From: Diadophis punctatus similis
Taxonomy: Eukaryota > Chordata > Lepidosauria > Squamata > Dipsadidae
Length of the DNA: 64,000 nt
Assembly: GCA_023053685.1 (NCBI GenBank)
Contig: JALIGW010000004.1
Coordinates: 81,655,297 to 81,719,296, forward strand
Direction of reading: 5' to 3'
The position numbers were made by a program, and so were the translations under genes. Under the pieces are notes generated by a model, which made no database searches, was not told the DNA's origin, and saw only the letters and a list, made by a program, of their open reading frames with translations. Numbering within the stretch: the stretch's first letter is position 1; the number at the start of each line of letters is the position of its first letter. Below, in pieces: positions 1-13,900 of this stretch.

Positions 1-168
1 CTCAATGAGTTTGTGGGTAGACAAATCGCTGGACAATGATAATATTTTGGATCCACAGCCGCCCCAGATGGTACTTCTGTCAGAGGAATAACTTGATTCA
101 CTTAAACACATGAGTGGCGTGCTGTCACTTCCGACGTGAAATGTCCTTAAGGGTGTAGCACTATTGCC
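1..168 (-). CDS. LRRK2: LRRK2 exon 47, cut by the window edge (WD40)
   Basis: Encodes [47 protein letters not shown] and THKLIE to base 1. Acceptor CTCTGCAG. The exon and the remaining WD40 blades continue to the left of the window. Confidence 0.94.
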
Positions 169-3100
169 CTGCAGAGAAAACACAAGAAAAGAAAAGAAAC
201 ATAGAATGACCCCTGTTCTAGTCCAAGCCCCTGCAGAAGACCTTGTATCATTCTGGACACATGGTTGTCCAATTTCTTCTTAAAAGCCTGCAGTGATGGG
301 AGAACCCACAACCTCTGGAGGCAAGTTATTCCACTGATCGTTTTCACTGTCAGGAAATTTCTCCTTCGTTCTAGGTTGGACCTCTCTGTAATGATCTTCC
401 ACTTGTAGGTTCCTGTGCTTCTCTCAGATGCTTTGGAGAATAGGTTGACCATCTCTTTTTTTGTGATGGCCCCTCAATTACTGGAAGACTGCCATCATGT
501 TCACCTAAAGCATTATTTCCTCAAATTACTGGCTATCAGCAATTGCAATAGCACTTAGACTTATATACTGCTTCATAGTGCTTTGCAGACCTCGCTAAGC
601 GCTTTTACAGAGTCAGCACGTTGCCCCCAACACTCTGGGTCCTCCTTTTACTGACCTCCGAAGGACGGAAGGCTGAGTCAACCTTGAGCCGATCGGGATC
701 GAACTGCTGAGTTGCTGGCGGTCAGCAGAAGTAGCCTGCAATACTGCACTCTAACCACTGCGCCACCACAATTCTTATTGCTAGGTATAGACACACACTC
801 AGCGCTTTTAAACCTGGAATACCCTTGCAAATAATCTCACTTTTATGTTACTTGTGTGCTACTCGGAACTTAGAAGATCAGCCAAATGTAGTGCATGTCT
901 ATTGAGAAAATTTGCATGAGACCAATTTTTCTCATTGTCAGAGTTCCAAGTAATACACAATAGCAAACACAACTCCGAGGCAGGTAGATTCCTCAAAGAA
1001 TAGTTTTATTGGGCATATCATATTGGCACAGGCTGGTGAAAACCAACTCTGAAGGTTCCCACGGTTTTCACCTAATTGAAAGTTTTCCCGCCTTTCCCAA
1101 ACAGTCACATGGTCCAATCAAGGTGTCAGTCCGGTTGCCTGGTAACGCCACTCCTCCTCTCTCTGGCCACCTGTGAGAATGTCCTTGGTTCCCAGGAGAA
1201 AGTATTTTGTTTTGGCTACAAAACCCCAGCTATTTCTATTCCCCCCTCCTTATCCCTCCGCTCCAGTGTGGCAACACTGAAGCTTCAAAATGGCTTCGGT
1301 CAGGCCACCTTCAGGGTTGAAACTCATCCTTAGTAATTTTAAGGCGTGTGGACTTCAGTTCCCAGACTTCCTCAGCCAGTGGTTGAGACACAGTGCATTA
1401 GACTCATGGGACTTACTCATAAGTACAAAATTGCAGCTAAAACTACTTAAATGTAAATGAGCATACACTTACCAAGGCGACTATGAAAATAATTTTTGAA
1501 CAGAGCAATGAGAATAGTCAAGAGTCAGGATATTTGCTATGCGTGATCTATAATTATTTCAGTGAGTTTAATGTAACACTATGAATGTGTTATATTGAGA
1601 CATTATTCAAGTCATATTGATGTCAAAGTTTCTGAAATTAAGCAAAACTTGCAACTTAAATTGATGCGGTGCGCCTACGAAAAGATTTGCTGGTTGTCTC
1701 TAAATTAAAGGCAACGTTATTGTAAAAATAACCCATATTTTCTTTTTAAAAAGTGAATTAAAACTAGAAAAAAAAGGGCACGACAGTATTGAAATCGATA
1801 AAACCGCTAATTCAAGGACAATCTATACAATTCTGTTTCATTTTATTGCTCCCTCTCTTCCTGCTATTATTTGAATAGCATCTGTCAAAATTTAAGAAAG
1901 CATAAACTTTCTAAATTAATGCAAAGGAAGGGTTTATTACAAACATGTCTGTCATTAATTACGTATCTCTTGGAAGACTGTAGTAATATGTACCTTGACT
2001 GCTCGATCCTCAAAAATAGCCAGCTGTCCGTTGGCTGTACCAACCAAAAAGACATTCCTGTACTTGCTGAAATTGAAGGGGAAAAAATGCACAAATGAAT
2101 TAAATTTAAATTCAAATGCATTCAATGAATTCAATGAAATAAGACTTGCAGCATTGAAGCCATGCGGCTAAATGTGTAACCCTGGAGATAAGAAAAGCTG
2201 AAATTGCCAGCCCATGTACTAAAAGGACAATCTAAATATGTCAACCTCAAAACAGCCCCACAATTAGCCCTGGGTCAAAAGTCAGCAATAATTCCGGTCA
2301 CGCGGTGCTCAAAACATACAATAATGTCTAAATATGGATGAATAACTAAAGTCATTTCATTAAAAAATCAACACTTCTGTACTTTTAAGGCTATTTTGAA
2401 GCAATGTAGAGTATGGAATGGAATATTCAGCCATATTGTAGGAGGAGTGGTAGAATCTGGGGGTGGAGTCAAAAGAGACATCAACCTAGAATCCCTACGT
2501 ATCCGCAAGCAAACTAAGCCCAACCCACCTTGAATTCTAGTGATCCTTATCTAACGCTAACCAGGTGCTGTTAGTTGGGAAGATTCCTGCTCATCGATTT
2601 TTAGCAATAAATCAATTTAACTAGACCTTCACAAATGAGCCTGATCTTTTGTGCCTGACACATACTTATGCTCAGGGGCGGGTTCCTAATTTTTTTACTA
2701 CCACTCTGTGGGCGTGGCTTATTTTGTGGGTGTGGCTTGCCAGCTATGTGACCGGGTGGGCGTGGCTTCTCGGACTGCTGAAGGGAGGGGAACTGAGATA
2801 GGTCCTGCCGCCCGTTCTTTCAGCGTCTCACACGCTCCCTCAGCCCATCCTCCCCTGCTTGGACTCACTGTGGGGTAGGAAGGCAGCACATGAGCAGTGC
2901 CAGAAAGTCGGCTTCTGGGCATGCGCAGAAGAAATGTTTTTTTTTTAAAATAATTTTTTTTAAAAAAAATGGCGGCGCCCAGGCACCAGCAACCGACTGC
3001 ACCGGTACTGTGACATCACCAGCGGGCCGCTACCGGTGCTATAGAGTGGACCGCACTGGTAGGAACCCACCACTGCTTATGCTTTGACAATAATGTCTAC

Positions 3101-6100
3101 ATACAGATGAATAACTAAGTCGATTCATTACAAAATCAACACTTCTGTATTTTTAAGGCCATTTTGAAGCAATGTGCACTATGGAATGGAATCTAAATTC
3201 AGCCACACAGAGAAGGGGTGGTAGCATTTGGGAGCGGAGTCAAAAGAGGCAGCAGCCTAGAATCCCTAAGTAGCCACAAGCAAACTGAGCCCAACCCACT
3301 TTGAATTCCATTAACTGTTATCTAACTCTAATCAGGTGCTGCTAGTTGGGAAGATTCCTACGCATCGCTTTTTTTTAGCAATAAATCAATTTAATTTAGA
3401 CCTTCACAAAGGGACCCGGCCTTTTGTGCCTGACACGTACTTATGCTTTGACAAGGGACTGCAGTAAAGGCAGGTGACCGAATCTGTCATCATGTGAAAC
3501 TGATGCTTGCGTTCTCCATCTTGGGTGTGAAAGGCCCAGAGGGATCCTGACTGGGTTCCTGCAATTAACCAGTTCTCCTTCTCTGCAGAAAACGTCACCA
3601 AGGCCAAGCACAATATCCTAATATCGTCAACGTCCTGTGAGGAGAGAGGGAGGGGAGAAAAAGAGGAAACTTTGGACCACGAATTCATCAAAAAAACAAC
3701 AACAACAGAAATATGAATCCTAACGTGCGCTCGATGGCTTGGACCTACAATGGCTTCATTAATTAAAGCAGCGGTCCCCTGGTTTTGAGGATAGGTGGTG
3801 ACCGCGGTGGCGAGGGGGAAGGGAGAGGGTTGGTTCTGTGCAAGCAGCCGACGGGCACGCTTGCGCACCTAGTTCCATTTGCACAAGCAGAGGGCGTGCG
3901 TGTTTACAACTCCCACAAATGGAGCTTCACACTCATGTGTGTGCCTGCCATTTGCAGAAGTGGAGTTGTGCATGTGAGTATGCTTGCACGCAGCTTGTGC
4001 GGCCTGGTTCCAAACAGGCTACGCCCAGTACCGGGCCTGGGCCTGGGCGTTGGGGACCCTTGAATTAAAGTATCTAGGGCAGCCTTTCTCAATCTTGACA
4101 ACTTTAAGACAGGCGGACTTCAACTCCCATAATTCTCCAGGCAGCCATGGAGAATGCTGGGAGTTGAAGTCCATCTGTCTTAAAGTTGCCATGGTTGAGA
4201 AATATTGGTCTATGACAGGGGTGTCAAACTGAAGGCTCAGGGGCCGCATCCGGCCCAAGAGGTGCTTAGATCTGGCCCGCGGGACCAACCTGGAAACAGC
4301 GAAGGACCGGCCCACTGTGCCTCTGCCAGTGAAAATGGCGCTTGGGAGGGCTGCGTGCATTTTCACTGGCAGAGAGCTCGGGCCACCACAGGCACCCCCA
4401 ACATGAGTGACATCAAGCTGGCCATGCACACCCTAGTCACACACGCCCCCTCCCCCAGGTCAAACACAACCCTGATGCAGCCCTCATTGAAATTGAGTTT
4501 GACACCCGCAGAACCGGGCCGAACTGGGAGCAACATATAACGGGCCGAACCGCTGAGTACAACATATAACAAAGCATCACTTTGAAGGTCAACCTTGAAA
4601 CCTACTTCACAGGTGTGTTCATCGGTATTTACGTCGACAAATGACAGCTGGGCTTCTCCTCTGCCACCGCTTCCGATCCAGATCCCGGTTTTTTTGTTAC
4701 TCTGGTTTGTAGCCACCATGCACTCCGACGCAAAAGGAGAGGGCACCGGAATGTGTCTCAGGAAACAAACCAGTTCTGCAGAGTTCAACATTTCATAAAC
4801 CTGCAGACACCACATTAGAATAGAATAGAATAACGGAATTGGAAGGGACCTTGGAGGTCTTCTAGTCCAACCCCCTGCCTAGGCAGGAAACCCTACATCA
4901 CTTCAGACAAATGGTTTTCCAACATCGTCTTAAAAACTTCCAGTGTTGGAGCATTCACAACTTCTGGAGGCAAGGTGTTCCACTGATTAATTGTTCTCCC
5001 TGTCAGGAAATTTCTCCTTAGTTCTAGGTTGCTTCTCTCCTTGTTTAGTTTCCACCCATTGCTTCTTGTTCTACCCTCAGGTGCTTTGGAGAACAGTTTG
5101 ACTCCCTCTTCTTTGTGGCAGCCCCTGAGATATTGGAACACTGCTATCATGTCTCCCCTAGTCCTTCTTTTCATTAAACTAGACATACCTAGTTCCTGCA
5201 ACCGTTCTTCCTATGTTTTAGCCTCCAGTCCCCTAATCATCTTCATTGTTCTTCTCTGCCCTCTTTCTAGAGTCTCAACATCCTTTTTGCATCGTGGCAA
5301 CCAAAACTAGATACATTAGCCAAAAACACAATAGCGTCTAAGAGGGTCTATCTTTTGCTAAATGTTTTTGCATGCAAAAGTTCCTAACGCTAAAATATGT
5401 AGCATTGGGAACATCTGTCTCTCTTTTACTGATCTCTACTGAGCCTACCTGGTCAGATGTAGGCCTTTCTTGAGGATTTTCTTTCAAACATTTCTTAATT
5501 AAATCTTCGAATCTTGGCCAGGGGGGACAACCGTACTCTTTGACAGGATCTAGGATAGATAATTCTGAGCTTAACTTGGAGAATCGTTAAAGAGACTAAC
5601 ATTTGTCTTGCAAAAGCACAACCGGTTTAAGGGGCCCTTGGTGCCCTCTGAGTTTGGTGGTTTTGTTCGAAATTCTGTTTATATACCGTATAGCACCACA
5701 GAGCAAACGAAGAGTACAATCACCACGTGTTTTACTGCTTAACTGTAACAGGAAACAGGAAACTCTACTTAGAACAAAAGAGCATAGAGCATATACCAGT
5801 GATGGTGAACCTTTTTTGGCTCGAGTGCCAAATGGATGTGCGTACGCGAGATAGCGCGCACATGCGTGCCCACACCCATAATACAATGCTCTCCCCCCGT
5901 GCATGCGCACAACCCATCCACTTGCCCCGCCACGCATGAGCACAACCCCCCCATGCTGCCCCCTGCGCATGCGCTCAGGCCTCACTGAAGCCTCCAGATT
6001 TCCGGTAGGCCAGTTGGGCTGTTTTTCGCTCTCCCCAGGGTTCAGAAAAGCCTCCTGAAGCCTGGGGAGAGTGAAAAACGGCCAAATGGGGCCATTTTAC

Positions 6101-9100
6101 GCCATCACCAGGGTTCAGGGAAGCATCCTGAACCCTGGGGAGAGCGAAAAATGGCCCAATGGGCCAACCGGAAGTTCGGAAACGAACTTCTGGTTGGCCT
6201 GTTGGCCCGTTTTTCGTTGTCCCCAGGGTTCAGGAGACTTTCTTGAAGTCTGGGGAGAGCGAAAATGGCCTAAAATCAGCTGACATAGGGCAACGCCTCG
6301 CATGCCCTCAGATATGGCTCCGCGTGCCACCTGTGGCACGCGTGCCATAGATTCACCATTACTGGCATATACCATGGATCCAAATTTGTAAACACTGCCA
6401 TCTACTGGCTGAATAGAACTGTAGTTGTTGAATAGAATTCACCTGTTTCTGTGTTTTCTTTTTACATTTGCTGGACAGAATAAGATAAGGTAGATTATTA
6501 CAAAGGTACAAATGTATAGTGCATATAATAAGCAGACAGAAAGAAAATGGAACATACCTGGCAGTTTTCCATGGATAGCTAATTCATCAAATTCATTAGG
6601 AAATTTTATGCCCTCTAATATTCTCCCACCAGCTGTCAAAATGTCATACAGCAGCAAGCCAAATGAATAAACATCCGCTTGCTGATTGTAAATAACATTT
6701 CCTCTTGCAACTTCTGGTGCTCTAAATCCTTAAAAAAAATAGAAATCCACGAATCATCAATTGTTATGGTCTCTACTTTTAACAGATGCTGTTCTTGTTT
6801 TAATTTAAGAATCTTAAATGATATTCGAAACACATAAACAAGAAAATCAAAATATTATTTCTGCTGTGAAAGATGCAAAAAATTCTCCAGAAGGTAATTA
6901 CGAAAAGAAAACTGTTCTGGCGAGTTAATAACAACAAGCATCTACAATCTCCATAGGATAGCCAAGGAAACCTTGCATGTTGGTAACATCAACAGACACA
7001 GAGACATAAACAACAGCTACATACTGTGCAAAAGTGACAATCAATAAGGCAAAAAGGGAACAGAAAAACCAAAACAACAAGTAGCTACACATTCCTTTAA
7101 CCATCTCTTTCTGAATCTAGATCTTGATTACTATACAGCCCTAACATACAGGTCTATCAGAATGTGAAGAAAATAACTGGCTAAATCAGTGGCCCCCAAT
7201 CTTTTGGGAACAAGGGACCGGTTCCGTGGAGAGAAGTTTTTTCTGTGGATCGGAGGGGACGTGGTTTCCTGTGCTGCCTGCATCCCACAGATGGGGCTTC
7301 ATTTGTTTGCGTGGACCGGTTTCTGGCATGCAGTGGCCCGGTGCCAGTCCACAGACCAGGGCGTTTGGGACCCCTGGGCTAAATAATTCATTAAAGGACC
7401 GAGCCAGGAGGGTAAATGGCTCGTTGCATTTCTGTTCAAAAAAATCCATTCGTGTTTATTCGACTAAACAACTTCCAGTTTCACCTGAGTACCTCGGAAT
7501 GTCCTTGTTACTCAGGTGTAGGAGCTACTGAGTTGTTGATACCTGGTGTGCCTTCGGAGGTTTTTATTCCCATTCGGCAACAATATTGGGAAATGCCATA
7601 ATCGGCAATTTTGGCAATGACCGCTGAATTGGGATAAAGCGTGAAGAGCAAGACGTTGTGAGGCTTTAAGTCGCGATAGATGATCATTGAAGAATGGAGG
7701 TACCTGTTATGAAAAAGGAAGACAGAGATGCACAAGAGAAGAATAGAAATAACATCCGGTACGTATGATGGGTGCTTTTATCCCAAAGATTTAGAGCAGA
7801 GGGGTCCAACTTTGGCAAATTGAAGACTTGTGGACTTCAACTCCCAGAATTCCCCAGCCAGTCATGAATTCTGGGAGCTGAAGGCCAGAAGTCTTCAAGT
7901 TACCATGATTGGTGAGCCGCGGTGGCGCAATGGTTAGAATGCTGTATTGTAGGCTAATTCTACTGACTGGCAGGGGTCGGTCCTCAAGTTTGACTCAGCC
8001 TTCCATCTTTCCGAGGTTGGTCAAATGAGGACCCAGATTATTGGGGGCAATAAGCTGACTCTGTAAACTGTAAAACACTGTGAGGCAGTATATAAGTCTA
8101 AGTGCTATTTCTACTAATTCTTCCCTCCCTCCCCTCCCTCCCTCCTCCCCCTCCCTCCCTCCCTCTGATTCCCTTTCTCATTCTCCTTCCGGGTAGCGCA
8201 GTGGTTAGAATGCAGTATTGCAGGCTGACTGTGCCCACTGCCAGCAGTTCGATCCTGACTGGCTCAAGGTTGACTCAGCCTTCTGAGGTTGGTAAAATGA
8301 GGACCCAGATTGTTGGAGGCAAGATGCAGGCTCAGTAAACCATTTAGAGAGGGCTGTAAAGCACTGTGAAGCAGTATATAAGTCTAAGTGCTATTGTAAT
8401 TCCTTCTTCCCTCCCTCCCTCCCTTCCCTCCCTCTGATTCCCTTTTCTCATTCTCCTTCTGGGTGGCACAGTGGTTAGAACGCAGTATTGCAGGCTGACT
8501 GTGCTCACTGCCAGCAGTTCGATCCTGACTGGCCCAAGGTTGACTCAGCCTTCTGAGGTTGGTAAAATGAGGACTAGATTGTTGGGGGCAAGAGGCTGAT
8601 TCTGTAAACCACTTAGAGAGGGCTGTAAAGCACTGTGAAGTGGTATCTAAGCAGGGGTGAAATCCAGCAGGTTCTAACAGGTTCTGGAGAACCAGTAGCG
8701 GAAGCTTTGAGTAGTTCGGAGAAGCGGTAGAGGAAATTTTGAGTAGTTCGGAGAAGCGGCAAATGCCACCTCTGGCTGGCCCCAGAGTGGGGAGGGAATG
8801 GGGATTTTGCAGTATCCTTCCCCCAAGAGTGGGGAGGGAATGGGGATTTTGCAGTATCCTTCCCCCAAGAGTGGGGAGGGAATGGGGATTTTGCAGTATC
8901 CTTCCCCCAGGAGTGGGGAGGGAATGGAGATTTTGCAGTATCTTTCCCCTGCCACGCCCACCAAACCATGCCCACCAAGCCACGCCCACAGAACCGGTAG
9001 TAATAAAATGTGGATTTCACCACTGTATATAAGTCTAAGTGCTATTGCTATTGGACACCCCTTATAGATATCGATGGATAGAGACACATAGAGATACATT

Positions 9101-10845
9101 CATGCAGACATACTGAAAAAGAAAGGGTTTTTCTATTTTTTTTTACCTCAAGCCATCTGCCACATGCAGAGCTATCCTGTGCTGTAAGGTTCTGGTTAGA
9201 CCTGCATTTTCTTGCTGGAGCAACCGATCTAAAGACCCCTTGGAGGCTAATTCCATGACAAGCATCCGGGGACGCACAGCCGCAGCCATCAGGAATACCA
9301 GGCTAGGATGGTGAAGGTGACAGAGCACCGTAAGTTCCTAGACACAGCAAAGTGAAAGTGAAAGGACAGCTGTACTCCTGCCATGTTTTCTCAAAGGTGC
9401 TTCTCCCCGCCCCCCGCCCGCAAAAGGCAACTGGGTTGTTTTTTTCCTTGAGGAGGAAGAAGAAGAAGAAGAAGACGTTTCGCTTCTCATCCAAGAAGCT
9501 TCGTCACTGGCGGGAGGGATGGAAGGATAGATTTTGAAGGGTGTTCACCCCAAAGGGTATGGCTGAATGTCTATGGAGATTCTCAGCCATCCAGGCCATA
9601 GTGGTATCAAAGGCAGTGGTGGGTTGCTACCGGTTTGCCCCGGATCGGGCGAACCGGTAGCGGTGGCGGCGTGAGGCTCCGCCCACCCGCCCAGATGTCT
9701 CTGTGCATGCGCAGAAGCTTCTGTGCATGCGCAGAAGCTTCTGTGCATGCGCAGAAGCGCGAAGGTAATTGAAACCCACTACTGATCAAAATTGCTTTTT
9801 TCAAAAGGCAACTGGACTGTTTCATAGAATAGAATAGAATAGAATAGAATAGAATAGAATAGAATAGAATAGAATAGAATAGAATAGAACAGAACAGAAC
9901 AGAACAGAACAGAACAGAACAGAACAGAACAGAATAAGAAAAAAAATAGGAATAGAGAATAGGAATAGAGAATAGGATAGGATAGGATAGAATAGAATGC
10001 AGAATAGAATAGCAGAATAGACTAGAATAGAATAATAGAATAGAATACTAGAATAGAAAAGAACAGAACAGAACAGAATAGAATGCAGAATAGAATAGGA
10101 CAGAATAGAATTAGAATAGAATAGAATAGAGAAAGAATGGAATGGAATGAAAAGAAGAATAGAATAGAATAGAATAGAATAGAATAGAATAGAATAGAAT
10201 AGAATAGAATAGAATAGAATAGAATAGAATAGAATAGAATAGAATAGAATAGAATAGAATAGAATAGAATAGAATAGGAATAGGAATAGGAATAGAATAA
10301 GAATAAGAATAAGAATAAGAATAAGAATAAGAATAAGAATAAGAATAGAATTCTTTATTGGCCAAGTGTGATTGGACACACAAGGAATTTGTCTTTGGTG
10401 CATATGCTCTCAGTGTACATAAAAGAAAAGATACACTTGTCAAGAATCATGAGGTACAAACACTTAATGATTGTCATAGGGTACAAATAAGCAATCAGGA
10501 AACAATCAATATTAATATAAATCGTAAGGATACAAGCAACAAGTTACAGACATACAGTCCTAAGTGGGAGGAGATGGGTGATGGGAACGATGAGAAGACT
10601 AATAGTAATATGCAGCCATAGTGAATAGTTTGACAATGTTGGGGGAATTATTTGTTTATTTATTTTCAGGAAAAATTATTTTCAGAAGGAGGGAGGAGGA
10701 GGTATAGAGGAGGGAGGATGGGAAGAGGAAGAGGAAGAGGAAGAGGAAGAAGAAGAAGAAGAAGAAGAAGAAGAAGAAGAAGAAGAAGAAGAAGAAGAAG
10801 AAGAAGAAGAAGAAGAAGAAGAAGAAGAAGAAGAAGAAGAAGAAG

Positions 10846-10922
<77 letters not shown>

Positions 10923-13900
10923 CTTTTGAGGCAACCATGACCTGCATGACTGAGAATCTCCACAGACATAATGCTATGTTTGTCGTATAGGCTAAAGAAA
11001 GAGATTTTTCCAGCCAAGTCTCTCCCTCACAGATCCAAAGCTTCACAGACCATTTCAGAGAAGTTGATAAGGCTTCCGAATCGACAAAGAAAAAGTAGAC
11101 ATTAAAAAATGTGAAAGTTGAAAATAAATAAGTGATTCCCCAAAATCAGCAAAGGGGGGGGGGGAATCCCCCAATAAGCAAACTCTAGTTTTATTCTGGA
11201 ATTAATGCAACCATAGGCCACATTGAAAATGGTTTGACCTGTATGTGGATATTTGCAACAAATAATTAATAACCCTTATCGGCTACAAGGTCAGCAGCCA
11301 TTAATTAAATTGCACAATTCCGGCCCTTGTGATTTCTACACAGTAATTTATGGCTTTGTGATTTATTCGCAGACTGTGAATTGACTCACCTGTCTCAAAA
11401 GCCTAAGAGACGTGTGCTTATTAAAAACCTTTACAGCTACTTCTTCGCCACTATAAACAGCACGGTACACAGATCCAAATCCACCATCACCTTTCCGACA
11501 GAAAATATGAGATAATATTTAAAAAAATAGGTAACATTTCCCCCCTCCCCTCTGTGGCAGCCCCTCAAATATTGGAAGACTGCTATCATGTCTCCCCTGG
11601 TCCTTCTCTTCACTAGACTAGCCATGCCCAGTTCCTGCAACCGTTCTTCATATGTTTTAGCCTCCAGTCCCCTAATCATCCTGGTTGCTCTTCTCTGCAC
11701 TCTTTCTAGTCTCAACATCTTTTTTATAGTGTGGTGACCAAAACTGGATGCAGGATTCCAGGTGTGGTCTTACTAAGGCTTTACAGAGTGGTATTAGTAC
11801 CTCACTTGATCTTGATTGTATCCCTCTGTTAATGTAATTTAGGATTGTATTGGCTTTTTTGGCTGCCGCTGCACACTGCTGGCTCATGTTTAGCTGGTTG
11901 TCCACTAAGACTCCAAGATCCCTCTCACAGTTACTGCTATTAAGCATGGTTTCACCCAGTTTATATGTGTACTTTTGGTTTTTCTTACCTAAGGGTAGGA
12001 CCTTACTTTTCTCTACATTGAATTTCATTTTGTTAGATAGGGCCCAGTGTTCCAGTCTGTCAAAATCCATCTTAAGTTAAAACTTTCTGATGGTGAGAGC
12101 GATCAACCAGTGGAACAGCTTGCCAGCAGGGGCCGTGAGAGCCCCAACACTTGTGACCTTCAAGGAGAGACTGGACTACCATCTGTCTCAAGTGGTGTAG
12201 GAACTCCTGCTTGAGCAGGGGGTTGGACTAGATGACCTACAAGGTCCCTTCCAACTCTAATAATAAATCTAAATAAATCTAAACGTAAGGAATATCACTA
12301 CCAGGGTCTGATGCAGCATTTAAAAATCGTCCTCAACTTTGTTAATAACAACTATTACATTAAGATTCCTAATTTAATTTAAATGAAGTCTTTGCCCTCA
12401 AGTGCTTTGGTTGCAACTCATTTATTCATCTTGCCTAGAAGTGTTTGTCTTTCTCAGCTGTAGAAAGCAACACAACCATTGTTTTTTTTACCGAGAAGGT
12501 TCTCTGGAGCTTGGTGGAATTCCAGTTCATCGTTGTTCAACATGATGTTTCTAGGTAAATCGGCCAAAATCAAATCGGGAGCAATTTGAGCTATTGGAAC
12601 AGTAGACTTTGGTTGATCTGGATTTATTAACAGGTCACCTTGATGGACAAAGAAGAATAGACATGGAAATGTAACCAATTAAACGGAAAAATAAACTAGT
12701 ACTACTGTAGAACCTCTACTTTCTGAATCTCTAGAGGCATCAAACCAAATTCCACTGTAATTTATCTCATTTCTGTAATGACACCATTCCACAAATGATG
12801 TGATCTATGTACATAAGGATGCATAGCTACAATGATCCATTTGGGAAACATTGGTTATCTCCTCCCCTCAATTAAAAAAAATCATTGTATATTCATTTCA
12901 GTAAGATAATATAAACTTTTAACTCTAACAGTTCCAGGTTATACGGAGAAATGCGTCAGGATCTACATACATGCACACCAATGTACCCGTGTTTCCCCGA
13001 AAATAAGACCCTATTTTTGTGAACCCTGAAATAAGCGCTTGGCCTTATTGCCATGCACTCAAAAGCCCGATTGGGCTTATTATCAGGGGATGTCTTATTT
13101 TGGGGGAAACAGGGTAGCAGTAGTGGGTTCTAAAACCCTTTACTACCGGTTTGCGCGCGCGTGACGCATCTGCACATGCGCAGATGTGTCTCTGGTGGGT
13201 AGGCAGAGCCTCCCACCGGCGCTACCGGTTCTTAGAACCGGGCCGAACCGGGAGCAACCTACCGCTGCAATGTAGTCACTACAACATATAAACAGTTTCA
13301 TGTTACATGAATGGACAAAATCAAATATTTTTAACTTAAGCAGGAAAAGGCTGCATTTTCTAACTGATTGACAGGTTAGGACAGGGGTAGGCAAAGTTGG
13401 CTCTTCTATGACTCATGGACTTCAACTCCCAGACTTTCTGAGCCAATCATGCTATCTCAGGAATTCTGGGAGTTGAAGTCCATGAGTCATAGAAGAGCCA
13501 ACTTTGCCTACCCCTGGGTTAGGACAACTGTGAAATTGCCAATGTTGCAAAATCAAGTTACCTCTTCTCTATCAGCTGTAATTCTTCTTTCCCCTGTGTG
13601 CACCAAACAAAATTCTTTAACATTTCTACTGCCCAGGAAGTAGGCAAGTAACATTAACGCAATTATTAATAGTATGAAGAATAGGAAGACATTGTTCTGC
13701 CCCAGCTAAGAACGTAGCACCACACCCAGTTTGTACGAACTTATTTAATCCAATAACCGCTACTAATAACTGTCTTAGCAGTGAAGATGCACACACCAAT
13801 CTACAAGCAGTCTTTTCTTGCAAGCAACCAGCTGCTAATTAATCTTCATTAACAGCTGGTATCAGTTCAAAAAGTCTTAAAGCAAAGAAGAGCAATAGGT

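Noticed and set aside
1076..1333. 85-codon plus-strand frame
   Set aside because: No family likeness, no splice context, lies in LTR-like sequence.
8384..9099. 201-, 141- and 136-codon frames with repeated [14 protein letters not shown] units
   Set aside because: 42-bp VNTR in a hAT-like element; 42 is a multiple of three so frames persist.
9822..10403. 193-codon frame of repeating FYSIL
   Set aside because: Translation of the (AGAAT)n microsatellite.
10652..11046. Poly-Arg/Thr, poly-Val/Leu and poly-Cys/Ser frames
   Set aside because: Translations of the (GAA)n-(CAA)n repeat.
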